From a virus, in IMG/VR virus record IMGVR_UViG_3300034198_004995, positions 1 to 35,512 of that record: a stretch of 35,512 bases of DNA; one strand, written 5' to 3'. Every line of letters starts with the position of its first letter. Within the stretch, counting starts at the first letter, position 1. This document shows positions 25,651-32,586 of this stretch, in pieces. Made by a program: the position numbers and the translations under genes. The notes below the pieces were generated by a model. It was given only the letters and a program-made list of their open reading frames with translations, was not told the DNA's origin and did not search any database.

Positions 25651-25690
25651 GTTTGTACTCGCGTCTGGGAGGAGTCGCCAAGCGTCTCCA

Positions 25691-25909
25691 CTAAGGGAAT
25701 AATTCCCTGATACCAGTCGCTTTTTTTATGTCTTTTTTTAATGGTATATTTTTGCTATATCGATGAGTCAGGAACACCAGAAGTTCCAGGAAATACAAGC
25801 CATTATGTATTGGCAGGTTTAGCCATTGCCAACAAACTAAAATGCCATAAGTTATTGCTACTAAAAGAATAACTATTAAAAGCACCAATCCCTCGTTATT
25901 TTCTTTCAT
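25691..25909 (-). CDS. Small membrane protein (72 aa)
   Basis: An N-terminal hydrophobic segment (about residues 8-27, LVLLIVILLVAITYGILVCW) follows a short polar start, and a second weakly hydrophobic stretch (about 36-48) follows. The C-terminus is basic. It starts in a 14-base overlap with the preceding minus-strand gene. Its last codons and stop lie in a small palindrome (25694-25708) that may aid termination. No family recognised. Confidence 0.55.
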   Translation of the reverse strand: MKENNEGLVLLIVILLVAITYGILVCWQWLNLPIHNGLYFLELLVFLTHRYSKNIPLKKDIKKATGIRELFP

Positions 25910-26045
25910 TGTATTTTGCAGTTAAATATTCGTAAGCCAATCGGTTGCATTCTTTTGTTCCTCCGATAACTTCAATCTTATACTTTTCAAGTTTTCCGTT
26001 ATACGGTTCTCGTTTCTCTATTCCTTTTTTTGGTCTTCCTGCCAT
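25896..26045 (-). CDS. Small AT-hook-like protein (49 aa)
   Basis: A 49-residue basic protein, MAGRPKKGIEKREPYNGK..., too short for routine calling. The GRPKK core resembles an AT-hook, which binds the minor groove of AT-rich DNA. It overlaps the upstream gene by 28 bases and the downstream one by 14, in line with a compact leftward operon. It might be a DNA-binding regulator; this is inference. Confidence 0.5.
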   Translation of the reverse strand: MAGRPKKGIEKREPYNGKLEKYKIEVIGGTKECNRLAYEYLTAKYNERK

Positions 26046-26227
26046 ATTAATTGATTTGATTGTTTATATTCCTTTGGTATTTTATCGATGATCCGCACAC
26101 GCCAGCATCCGATTGCATCCTGTTCAACTACTCTAAATTCACTCGGCAAATTTACAATAGAATTATGATAGTGGCGCACTATAATAAACTTTGGATTTTG
26201 GATTGTTTTAATGTGAGATATTTTCAT
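26018..26227 (-). CDS. Hypothetical protein, first gene of the leftward operon (69 aa)
   Basis: A 69-residue protein, MKISHIKTIQNPKFIIVRHYHN..., with no membrane segment and no recognised motif. It starts four bases after an exact TAnnTTTG element on the minus strand and heads a unit of overlapping genes (26227 to 25691). The leftward orientation sets it apart from the rest of the genome. Confidence 0.55.
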   Translation of the reverse strand: MKISHIKTIQNPKFIIVRHYHNSIVNLPSEFRVVEQDAIGCWRVRIIDKIPKEYKQSNQLIWQEDQKKE

Positions 26228-26231
26228 TTGG

Positions 26232-26239
26232 CAAACCTA
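26232..26239 (-). promoter_or_regulatory. Promoter element of the leftward operon, predicted leaderless
   Basis: On the minus strand TAGGTTTG matches TAnnTTTG and is followed by four bases and the ATG at 26227, the same geometry as at 1370. It is divergent from the rightward element at 26287. Confidence 0.5.
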
Positions 26240-26286
26240 CAAATAAACTTTTATATAAAAAAATTTTTTTATTACAATTTAGATTC

Positions 26287-26294
26287 TATATTTG
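26287..26294 (+). promoter_or_regulatory. Promoter element of the rightward early unit
   Basis: TATATTTG matches TAnnTTTG; the ATG at 26322 follows after 27 bases. No TTG box is clear. Together with the minus-strand element at 26232 it forms a compact divergent control region. Confidence 0.55.
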
Positions 26295-26321
26295 CCTCAT
26301 CAAACTTTAAAAACATTTATT

Positions 26322-26570
26322 ATGAATTACGACAATCTAGTATTAGGAGTTGGCAACAGTAGCCACCCATCGAACCAAGAGGAAACAGAAATTGAGTTGA
26401 CTATTGAGGAGCAAATGGAAAATGAGATTTGCGATTTAGAAAGCAAAATTAGAGATTTAACAAACCGCATCAAATACCGAGAAGCGGTTAACAAGAAAAT
26501 AGTTGAACTTTGCCAAGCGGTGTGTGGCGACAATACTTATATTTTTAACAAACTAAAAGAGATAAAATAA
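26322..26570 (+). CDS. Coiled-coil hypothetical protein (82 aa)
   Basis: Residues 20-65 form a charged, helical coiled-coil-like stretch. The ATG at 26322 was chosen because it follows the 26287 promoter; a possible upstream TTG at 26292 would lie within the promoter. It precedes the next gene by one base. First gene of the early rightward unit; function unknown. Confidence 0.6.
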   Translation: MNYDNLVLGVGNSSHPSNQEETEIELTIEEQMENEICDLESKIRDLTNRIKYREAVNKKIVELCQAVCGDNTYIFNKLKEIK

Positions 26571-26571
26571 G

Positions 26572-26799
26572 ATGGAAGATTTAATCAAATTTCAAGCACA
26601 ACAATTAAACGCATTAAGAACCGAAAACGAGCGTTTAAACAACGAACTAAAACAAGCTAAAGACTTGTTTCAAGCACTTATTAACGATTGGGAGGTGCAA
26701 GATGCGGAAGTTTTAGAAACTAGACAACTCGATCAAGCGACTAAAGTGTTTGACGAGATATTTCAAAACCCGATTCAGCAACTTAACAACTTATACTAA
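26572..26799 (+). CDS. Leucine-zipper-like coiled-coil protein (75 aa)
   Basis: Residues 10-45 (NALRTENERLNNELKQAKDLFQALI) show regularly spaced Leu and are predicted as a coiled coil, so the protein probably dimerises. Its stop overlaps the next start (TAATG). There is no DNA-binding motif visible beyond the coil. Function unknown. Confidence 0.6.
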   Translation: MEDLIKFQAQQLNALRTENERLNNELKQAKDLFQALINDWEVQDAEVLETRQLDQATKVFDEIFQNPIQQLNNLY

Positions 26800-26954
26800 T
26801 GGACTACATCGCAGATAACATCGTATTACTTAGCTTTATTGCTGGTTACTTACTTCTTTTGATTGTGTTTATTGTTTGTATGTTATTATTCCCCGATGAA
26901 ATGATACAAGATATTGATTGGGAGGATAGATTTAAAGATAAAGACAATGGATAG
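26799..26954 (+). CDS. Single-pass membrane protein (51 aa)
   Basis: A 51-residue protein with one strong hydrophobic segment (about 8-31) and an acidic C-terminal tail ending WEDRFKDKDNG. It overlaps its neighbours on both sides by one and eight bases, which supports it as a real gene. Early phage membrane proteins of this size often modify host or superinfecting phage behaviour; this is inference. Confidence 0.6.
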   Translation: MDYIADNIVLLSFIAGYLLLLIVFIVCMLLFPDEMIQDIDWEDRFKDKDNG

Positions 26955-27153
26955 ACGTAAAGATTACAGTAGTTTTAAAATAACTATCATTGAGTTATGG
27001 TTTAGATTTGAATACTTTGGTAGGCAAACATTTATCAATCGAATGGCGATTAGTTCTAAAAAACTTAATAGAATTATTGACGAGTGGGAGCAGAATGACG
27101 AGTGTATTTTAGTAGAAAGTAAATTAAATAATACTGCAAAAAGTTATTTATAG
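26947..27153 (+). CDS. Hypothetical protein (68 aa)
   Basis: The ATG at 26947 (MDRRKDYSSFKITII) was chosen because it gives an eight-base overlap typical of this genome; an upstream non-ATG start would add eleven residues. The protein is basic, helical and contains ISSKKLNRIIDEWEQ, a possible HTH-like segment. It is the last gene before the promoter and leader at 27166. Confidence 0.5.
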   Translation: MDRRKDYSSFKITIIELWFRFEYFGRQTFINRMAISSKKLNRIIDEWEQNDECILVESKLNNTAKSYL

Positions 27154-27165
27154 AAAAAAAGTTTT

Positions 27166-27173
27166 TATATTTG
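27166..27173 (+). promoter_or_regulatory. Promoter element before the first attenuator leader
   Basis: TATATTTG matches TAnnTTTG; a convincing TTG box was not found. It stands about ten bases before the left strand of the leader structure. Confidence 0.55.
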
Positions 27174-27182
27174 CAAAACAAT

Positions 27183-27262
27183 CTGGTCAGAGATTGAAAC
27201 AAAACTATAATCGATCCTAATTTTGCCTACTCTGACCAGTAGGATTTAAGTTAGGATTTTTT
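27183..27262 (+). ncRNA. Leader RNA with interleaved helices ending in a terminator-like hairpin
   Basis: A perfect 10-bp pair links CTGGTCAGAG (27183-27192) with CTCTGACCAG (27230-27239). Interleaved with it, ATCCTAA (27214-27220) pairs with TTAGGAT (27251-27257), followed by a T-run to 27262. The right strand of the first helix lies in the loop of the second. A smaller CCTACT/AGTAGG hairpin (27226-27231/27238-27243) stacks inside the terminator and excludes the first helix. The start at 27275 follows. The layout matches two other leaders in this genome. See the findings. Confidence 0.6.
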
Positions 27263-27274
27263 AATTTAAACATT

Positions 27275-27718
27275 ATGAGTAAAGATTTATTCCAGTTAAT
27301 GCGACAACAAGAGATTGAAACGCAAAATTTCCTACCTAATCGACTAGAGATCCAGTTCTCCGCACAAACATTCATCAAAGAAGTGTTAGATGCTGGAGAG
27401 ATTGACAAAATTGAACTACTAGCGCAAGCCAAAAGAATGGGCGAAGCGTTAGATGTTATTAACGCTGAACTTATAAAAGTTATCCCACAAGAGAACTTTG
27501 AGGGTTACGGACTTAAAGGCACATTCAGAAGCGGAGGCGAAACGATTAACTACAAAGATTGCGAAGTTTGGAGCGACATCAACCGAGAACTTAAAGAACG
27601 TGAGGACTTACTAAAGTTAGCTTTGAAATCGCATAATGAAATATACGATGCGGCTGGAGTTCAAGTGCCTAAAGTTACTACAACTCCTCGCAAAAGTAGT
27701 ATGGCTATATCATTTTAA
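27275..27718 (+). CDS. Hypothetical protein of the DNA-metabolism region (147 aa)
   Basis: Residues 30-75 (FSAQTFIKEVLDAGEIDKIELLAQAKRMGEALDVINAEL) are helical. The C-terminus is basic, ending RKSSMAISF. It lies directly after the attenuator leader and before the SSB-like gene, so it probably takes part in DNA metabolism. Phages with single-strand annealing or SSB modules often have such small accessory genes. No known family could be named. Confidence 0.6.
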   Translation: MSKDLFQLMRQQEIETQNFLPNRLEIQFSAQTFIKEVLDAGEIDKIELLAQAKRMGEALDVINAELIKVIPQENFEGYGLKGTFRSGGETINYKDCEVWSDINRELKEREDLLKLALKSHNEIYDAAGVQVPKVTTTPRKSSMAISF

Positions 27719-27747
27719 ATTACTATATTTACATTTCATAATTAACC

Positions 27748-27766
27748 GATGCAAGGTTCGGGCATC
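27748..27766 (+). promoter_or_regulatory. Short hairpin before the SSB-like gene
   Basis: GATGC (27748-27752) pairs with GCATC (27762-27766) over a nine-base loop. An overlapping CCGA/TCGG pair is possible. There is no T-run, so a terminator is unlikely. A promoter-like TATATTTA (27724-27731) upstream misses the final G. Confidence 0.3.
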
Positions 27767-27797
27767 TTAACTCCGATCCATAAACAAATATATTATT

Positions 27798-28502
27798 ATG
27801 AGTACTTCAAACAGACGTGCAGCATTTGCACAACCACAAAGCAATCCAGCCACTAAATTTATTGAGTGGAAATCAAACGACAAGTGTTTCAACTATTACG
27901 ACAAAGAAGCGCAGAAAAATGTAGAAATACCTTTGCCTTTTAAGTTCTTAGTCCTAGACGAACTACATTGTATTAAAGGTTGGAATGATGCTTCATCAAG
28001 CAACATCTATTCCAACGAGGTAAAGTTCATTTCAAAAGAAGTAATGACAGTTAAACCTTTCAAGGGTAACGAGATTGCAAAAGGTTATTACAAGGACATT
28101 AAAGATAAAGTTGTTGCTGCTGGAGGACATTACACCAAGTCTATTTATGTAATGCTTGAAGATGGTTCACTAGCAAACATATCACTAAAAGGATCTGGAG
28201 TTCAAAAGTGGGGAGATTTCACACAGAAAACACGCAACAGACTTGCAGACGAGTGGGTAATAGTTGCATCAGCAGAAGATGGTAAAAAAGGCGCAGTTAA
28301 GTTCTCAACACCAAGTTTCTCTTTTGCAAACTCTATTTCAGATGAAGAAGCTAATATGGCAGACGAAGCGTTCAACATATTGGAATCATACCTTAAAACA
28401 TACTTAGCAAAATCAGATATCGATGTTGTATTAAATGGAGATATAGCAAATGACTTTAATGATATGCAAGATGCTGGTATTGATGATGGATTAGACTTCT
28501 AA
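27798..28502 (+). CDS. Single-stranded DNA-binding-like protein with acidic tail
   Basis: A 234-residue protein that ends in an acidic tail finishing DDGLDF, the type of ending by which SSB and T7 gp2.5 recruit partner proteins. The body is beta-rich with a helical segment near residues 190-215, in line with an OB-like fold, but no standard SSB family is recognised. It lies before the origin candidate, the HTH gene and the primase gene. It would coat ssDNA at the fork. The function is inference from tail and context. Confidence 0.5.
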   Translation: MSTSNRRAAFAQPQSNPATKFIEWKSNDKCFNYYDKEAQKNVEIPLPFKFLVLDELHCIKGWNDASSSNIYSNEVKFISKEVMTVKPFKGNEIAKGYYKDIKDKVVAAGGHYTKSIYVMLEDGSLANISLKGSGVQKWGDFTQKTRNRLADEWVIVASAEDGKKGAVKFSTPSFSFANSISDEEANMADEAFNILESYLKTYLAKSDIDVVLNGDIANDFNDMQDAGIDDGLDF

Positions 28503-28524
28503 ACGCCAAACAACACAACTAATT

Positions 28525-28550
28525 AAACCGCTATAACTAGCGGTTTTTTT
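28525..28550 (+). terminator. Terminator after the SSB-like gene
   Basis: AAACCGCTA (28525-28533) pairs with TAGCGGTTT (28538-28546), nine perfect base pairs with a TAAC loop, then a T-run through 28550. It separates the SSB-like operon from the repeat region. Confidence 0.9.
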
Positions 28551-28551
28551 A

Positions 28552-28791
28552 TTTTAAACCGAGTTTAAAATTTTAAAGTATTTTAAACCAATAAAACGCT
28601 GTCAAGCCTTATAAACATTGAGTTTTAAACCAGTTGGTTTAAAATTTGAATAAAATTTTATTTTTTTTTATTTTACAAAAATTATTTTTTACCTAAAAAA
28701 TTTTAAACTTGGTTTAAAAACAGCGTTAAGCCTTACTATCATTGAAAAGGTTGGTTTAAAATTAGTTGAAAATTTTAAACTAGGTTTAAAA
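28552..28791. repeat. Origin or operator candidate with paired TTTTAAAC repeats
   Basis: The half-site TTTTAAAC, in both orientations, occurs about ten times. Four copies form palindromes: 28552-28570, 28623-28644, 28701-28719 and 28773-28791, with spacers of 3, 6, 3 and 3 bases between half-sites. Single copies lie near 28581 and 28753. In addition AAGCCTTA-N4-CATTGA occurs at 28604-28621 and 28728-28745, and ACGCTG (28596-28601) is inverted at 28721-28726. An AT-only stretch (about 28645-28700) could melt easily. The 372-base gap has no gene. It lies between SSB-like and HTH/primase genes, so an origin or a multi-site operator is likely. Confidence 0.65.
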
Positions 28792-28853
28792 AGTATTTTA
28801 AAATAAAATAAATAAATTATAAGTTTAATTAGTTTATATTAAAAATAATAAAG

Positions 28854-28861
28854 TATATTTG
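28854..28861 (+). promoter_or_regulatory. Promoter element of the HTH gene
   Basis: TATATTTG matches TAnnTTTG and lies 13 bases before the ATG at 28875, giving a very short leader. The last palindromic repeat ends 62 bases upstream, so a protein bound to the repeats could influence it. Confidence 0.5.
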
Positions 28862-28874
28862 TAAAAAAATAATT

Positions 28875-29105
28875 ATGAAAACAAAAGAAAAAATTATTGA
28901 GTTGTCTTTGAAAGGAATACCAGTTGATGAAATAGCTGATGAATTAAATGTTTCAATTCAAAATGTCTATAAGCATTTAAGAGCTGATAAAATAGAAAAG
29001 CAAGAAAGAAAAGATAGATTAGAAAAAAATATTAATCTTACTGATTTAGATATTGAAAGATTATCTGAAAGAATTTATTTAAAGATATTAGCGTATATTA
29101 ATTAA
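28875..29105 (+). CDS. Small helix-turn-helix protein, possible initiator or regulator (76 aa)
   Basis: Residues 5-40 form a helix-turn-helix of the kind used in resolvase/sigma-like regulators: KIIELSLKGIPVDEIADELNVSIQNVYKHLRADK. The rest is a charged helix, possibly for dimerisation. It has a near-leaderless promoter and faces the repeat array that lies directly upstream, so it is a good candidate to bind those repeats as replication initiator or autoregulator. This is inferred. Confidence 0.65.
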   Translation: MKTKEKIIELSLKGIPVDEIADELNVSIQNVYKHLRADKIEKQERKDRLEKNINLTDLDIERLSERIYLKILAYIN

Positions 29106-29112
29106 ATATTAT

Positions 29113-29120
29113 TACATTTG
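29113..29120 (+). promoter_or_regulatory. Promoter element before the primase leader
   Basis: TACATTTG matches TAnnTTTG, directly after the HTH gene. No TTG box at the usual distance was seen. Confidence 0.5.
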
Positions 29121-29128
29121 CCTTTGTA

Positions 29129-29155
29129 ATGTTCTGGTGGGTTCGTTACATCTAA
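29129..29155 (+). CDS. Possible 8-codon leader peptide with tandem Trp
   Basis: The frame ATG TTC TGG TGG GTT CGT TAC ATC stop encodes MFWWVRYI. Its Trp-Trp codons (29135-29140) are exactly the 5' strand of the leader helix, so a ribosome there would prevent that helix. The frame may be chance; a start so close to the promoter would be near the 5' end. Confidence 0.25.
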   Translation: MFWWVRYI

Positions 29156-29216
29156 AGAATTATTAAAATGTCCTTTAGGGAGTAGTTGCCACCACAACGA
29201 AACCTAAAGGATTTTT
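29135..29216 (+). ncRNA. Leader RNA with interleaved helices before the primase gene
   Basis: TGGTGG (29135-29140) pairs with CCACCA (29189-29194), and TTCGTT (29142-29147) with AACGAA (29196-29201). The terminator stem TCCTTTAGG/CCTAAAGGA (29171-29179/29203-29211) is followed by TTTTT. The complementary strands lie inside the 23-base terminator loop, the same order as at 27183 and 33882. The start codon at 29231 follows. Confidence 0.55.
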
Positions 29217-29230
29217 ACTTTTAAATATTT

Positions 29231-31504
29231 ATGGAAGAATCGAAATTAAAAAAGTTCTACGAAAACTTTTCTTTGATAACTGTATCAGACAATAAAGTGC
29301 CAAACTTCTCTTGGAAGCATTGTCAATCTGAAAAACAAAGTTGGGATGGCTTTTACAAAAACTTTAATTACAAAGGCGGTATATTTAAAAAGGATGGGAC
29401 TGAGATACCAGCAACTGATAACTTTGGCATTGTTACAGGTTTTGAATACTTAGAGTGTATTGATGTTGATTTAAAAGTTTTTTCAACTGCAAAGGAGCAA
29501 ATAGCTTTTTGGGATGAGTATATTACTTATTTAAAAGATAATATACTAGATTTTGAAGATAAGGTTATAGTTTACAAAACTAAAAACGCTGGATTTCATT
29601 TGCTTTACAAATCGAAAAGAGTTGATGGTAATTTAAAATTAGCGAAGTTAAAAGGACATAAAGAAGCCGTTATTGAAACAAGAGGGATAGGCGGTTATAT
29701 TTTTACATATCCTGATAATAAGGTTTATAAGAAAAGTTACCACGATGTTGACTTTATATCTGATGAAGATAGAGAAATCATCATTAGTTTCTCTAAAATG
29801 TACGATTATCAACAACCTATAAAAGAAGTATCTGAAACAAAGAAGATAAAAAGTGAATATGTTGAGGGAGAAATATTGCCTTGGGATGACTTTAATGATA
29901 AGAATAGTATTTTTGATATTGTAGCTTCTGAATTTACAATAGTTGGAAACCATAAGGATAAATACATAATAAAAAGACAAGGAGGGACTTCTCCACATAG
30001 CGGTTACATTTATAAGAATGACAACATAATGTTTCTTTTTTCAACTGGCACAATATACCCGCACGAAAAACCAATATCTCCTTACACAGCTTATACATTT
30101 CAAAACTTTAATGGAGATTATAGTGCTTCGGCTAAGCAAATTTACATTGATGGTTATGGAAGTAGAAAAGTAAAGCAAGAGTTAGAGCCTAAAGAAAAAA
30201 TTGTAATTAACAAAACAGACTTAGAGTTCCCTATTGATATATTTCCAAAGTCAATTCAATCTTATATTTTAGAGTGCAATCAAACATTAGATAGCTCAGT
30301 CGATTATATGAGCTGTTCCTTGCTGTGGCTTACTTCTTTAAGTATTGGTAACAGTATGCAAATTGAAGTAAAAAGAGGTTGGACTGAAAACGCTACAATT
30401 TGGGTTGCTATTGTTGGTAAAGCTGGTATAGGTAAAACACCGTCTATATCAAATATTATATTCCCTTTAGAGAAAATTAATAATAAGGAAATTTCAAACT
30501 ACATAAAGGAATACGAAAAGTACGAGTACTACAACGGACTTTCAAAGAAAGACCAAGAAGAATGTATGGAGGTAAGTAAGCCAATAAAAAAACAATTTAT
30601 TGCAAATGATATTACTATTGAAGCCTTAGTTGATTTGCACCAACAAAGCGACAATTCAGTTGGAGTTTTTAAAGATGAACTAGCTGGATGGTTTAAGGAT
30701 ATGAATAAATATAAACCAGGTTCTGACTTAGAGTTTTGGCTTTCAACTTGGAGTGGTAAGTCCGTTAATCTAAATAGATTAACAAGAGCTGGTTCATTTG
30801 TAGCAAAACCTTTAATCCCAGTATTAGGAGGAATACAACCTAGTATTTTTAATTCATTTTATACTGATGATAACAAGGATAATGGTTTTATGGACAGAAT
30901 GCTATTATCGTTCCCTGATTTGAGTATTGAAAGCTATAATGATAACGAAATGAATTATGACACAATTCAATGGTATAGTGATACCATTATCGCTTTTTAT
31001 GACACGATTAGAAATAAAGTAATACAAAGGGATCAAGACGGAGCAATAACACCTAAAATTGTTAAATTCAATGCTGAATCGAAATTAGAATGGATGCGTA
31101 TTTTTAACGAGATAACAGAAATTCAAAATAGCGAAAGCGAAAATGAGTATATGAAATCTATGCTGCCAAAGCAGAAGTCTTATATTCCTAGATTTGCTCT
31201 TTTAATACACGTTTTTGGAGCAATAGGGCAAACAAATTATAATTTAGATGAAATATCTGTTGAATCAATTTTAAAGGCTGAGAAGCTATCTAAATACTTT
31301 ATTGCTATGGCTAAGAAAGTTAAAGTTGATAGTATTGAAGTTTCAGAAATTAGAAAGGTTTTAAAAGTAAATGATGGAAAAACCAACAAAGATAAATTTG
31401 CAGCTCTTTATAAGTCAAACCCATCATTAAATAAAAAAGAAGTTTCAGAACAATTAGGCGTTTCTCTACAAATGATTTACAAATATGTTAAAGAGCTAGA
31501 ATAA
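29231..31504 (+). CDS. Primase-polymerase and DUF3987-type helicase fusion
   Basis: The N-terminal AEP (archaeo-eukaryotic primase) domain has motif I CIDVDLK (D78, D80), motif II GFHLLYK (H123) and motif III IETRGIGGYI (E149). The central part has a P-loop ATPase, GKAGIGKT (396-403) and Walker B VFKDE (479-483), the DUF3987 helicase arrangement. The C-terminus (about 738-757) ends in an HTH-like segment, EVSEQLGVSLQMIYKYVKELE. The 757-residue protein probably primes and unwinds DNA at the fork. It is preceded by the interleaved leader and overlaps the next start. Confidence 0.85.
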   Translation: MEESKLKKFYENFSLITVSDNKVPNFSWKHCQSEKQSWDGFYKNFNYKGGIFKKDGTEIPATDNFGIVTGFEYLECIDVDLKVFSTAKEQIAFWDEYITYLKDNILDFEDKVIVYKTKNAGFHLLYKSKRVDGNLKLAKLKGHKEAVIETRGIGGYIFTYPDNKVYKKSYHDVDFISDEDREIIISFSKMYDYQQPIKEVSETKKIKSEYVEGEILPWDDFNDKNSIFDIVASEFTIVGNHKDKYIIKRQGGTSPHSGYIYKNDNIMFLFSTGTIYPHEKPISPYTAYTFQNFNGDYSASAKQIYIDGYGSRKVKQELEPKEKIVINKTDLEFPIDIFPKSIQSYILECNQTLDSSVDYMSCSLLWLTSLSIGNSMQIEVKRGWTENATIWVAIVGKAGIGKTPSISNIIFPLEKINNKEISNYIKEYEKYEYYNGLSKKDQEECMEVSKPIKKQFIANDITIEALVDLHQQSDNSVGVFKDELAGWFKDMNKYKPGSDLEFWLSTWSGKSVNLNRLTRAGSFVAKPLIPVLGGIQPSIFNSFYTDDNKDNGFMDRMLLSFPDLSIESYNDNEMNYDTIQWYSDTIIAFYDTIRNKVIQRDQDGAITPKIVKFNAESKLEWMRIFNEITEIQNSESENEYMKSMLPKQKSYIPRFALLIHVFGAIGQTNYNLDEISVESILKAEKLSKYFIAMAKKVKVDSIEVSEIRKVLKVNDGKTNKDKFAALYKSNPSLNKKEVSEQLGVSLQMIYKYVKELE

Positions 31505-32586
31505 TGACAAAGTATGAATATTTATTTGACGCTGACAATAAGTTAGTTCATAAATCGGAAGCAATTAGACTAAATGAATATAGGTTATATCCTGACGAGC
31601 CTTTAGATTACATTTATAAGCAAGGGGATGAAAGAGAATACTTTGCAAAAAAGATTGAAACTAACAATGTTTTTGGTTTTGTAGGATTAAAAGAGCAAGG
31701 AATTTATGGAGAATCTCCAGAGCATTATAACGCTAAAATGAAAATAGTTCACGAAAGTAAATACTTTGATACTATTTTTAATCAATGGATTGAATTTGAT
31801 TTAGTAGTTCCAGAGTTTTACCACGATATTAAAAAGAGACCAGACCTATCTTGTTATGATGCTAAAAACAAATTAGTTTGTTGTATTGAGATTTGCTGGA
31901 GTAATGCTAAAACAGAAATAGATATAATAAAACTAAAAGAATTAAAAGTTCCAATAATTGAAATACATTTAAAAGATGACAACAGATCTAAACACCTTGT
32001 ACTCACAGAAGTACTCGAATCTAACAGAGAAAAACTTAGAGTTCTTGAAAATGAACAACTTAAACTTGAAGAATCTTATAAAAGATTTTCCGAAGAAAAG
32101 AATACAGATTACTCAAGAATTATCTTTGAAATTGAAAAGTTTGAAAGAGAATCAGAGGAATATATTAAATCAAAAACTACAAAGATTAATAATTGGTTAC
32201 AAAAAAGATTGCCAGCAGATAATTCAAAGCAACGAGGAGTTTTTAAAGCTAAATTGTCAAAACAGAACAGAATCGATTTTAACCTTGAGGAAATTGATTA
32301 CTATTTACAAGAAAGACTTAAAAGATTTACAAGAGAACCAAGCGTTGCAGTTGCAATTAAAGAAACTGAAAATAGAATATCAAAATCAAAACTTAACAAT
32401 GAAAAACTTGATTATAGAATCGGAAAACTTGAATCAGAAATTGAATCAGTTAAATCAGAGCTTACAGAAAGAAGAAATGCTTTTAATAAAATTGCAGAAA
32501 AAAGCAAAATTGAATGGTTTAGAAATAATTGGATAATAAATAAACCACAAAATTTAATTCAGGAAATAAAATACTGGCTATGCTAA
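31504..32586 (+). CDS. CoiA-like nuclease domain with long coiled coil (360 aa)
   Basis: Residues about 70-160 resemble the competence protein CoiA: PEHYNAKMKIVHESKYF, then RPDLSCYD (D114) and CCIEICWSNAK (E129), a PD-(D/E)xK-type arrangement in which the usual Lys is replaced by Cys. CoiA-like proteins are linked to DNA processing. Residues 165-235 and 285-335 are coiled coils. It overlaps the primase by one base and the helicase by seven, so it is part of the replication operon. The nuclease function is tentative because of the altered active site. A long open frame in another phase (31976-32536) is read as a shadow of the A-rich coils. Confidence 0.55.
   Translation: MTKYEYLFDADNKLVHKSEAIRLNEYRLYPDEPLDYIYKQGDEREYFAKKIETNNVFGFVGLKEQGIYGESPEHYNAKMKIVHESKYFDTIFNQWIEFDLVVPEFYHDIKKRPDLSCYDAKNKLVCCIEICWSNAKTEIDIIKLKELKVPIIEIHLKDDNRSKHLVLTEVLESNREKLRVLENEQLKLEESYKRFSEEKNTDYSRIIFEIEKFERESEEYIKSKTTKINNWLQKRLPADNSKQRGVFKAKLSKQNRIDFNLEEIDYYLQERLKRFTREPSVAVAIKETENRISKSKLNNEKLDYRIGKLESEIESVKSELTERRNAFNKIAEKSKIEWFRNNWIINKPQNLIQEIKYWLC

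Noticed and set aside
26327-26533. Leftward open frame opposite the 82-residue coiled-coil gene
   Set aside because: It is antisense to a gene with a promoter and operon context.
27720-27797. Interleaved leader like those at 27183, 29135 and 33882 before the SSB-like gene
   Set aside because: Only one short hairpin is present and there is no T-run, so it does not match the layout.
29648-29998. Leftward open frame inside the primase gene
   Set aside because: It overlaps the AEP motifs on the opposite strand and has no promoter or coupling.
31976-32536. A 186-codon open frame in another phase inside the CoiA-like gene
   Set aside because: It has no promoter, is very Leu/Lys/Asn-rich, and is explained by the A-rich codons of the coiled coil. 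The host gene fits neighbours by short overlaps.
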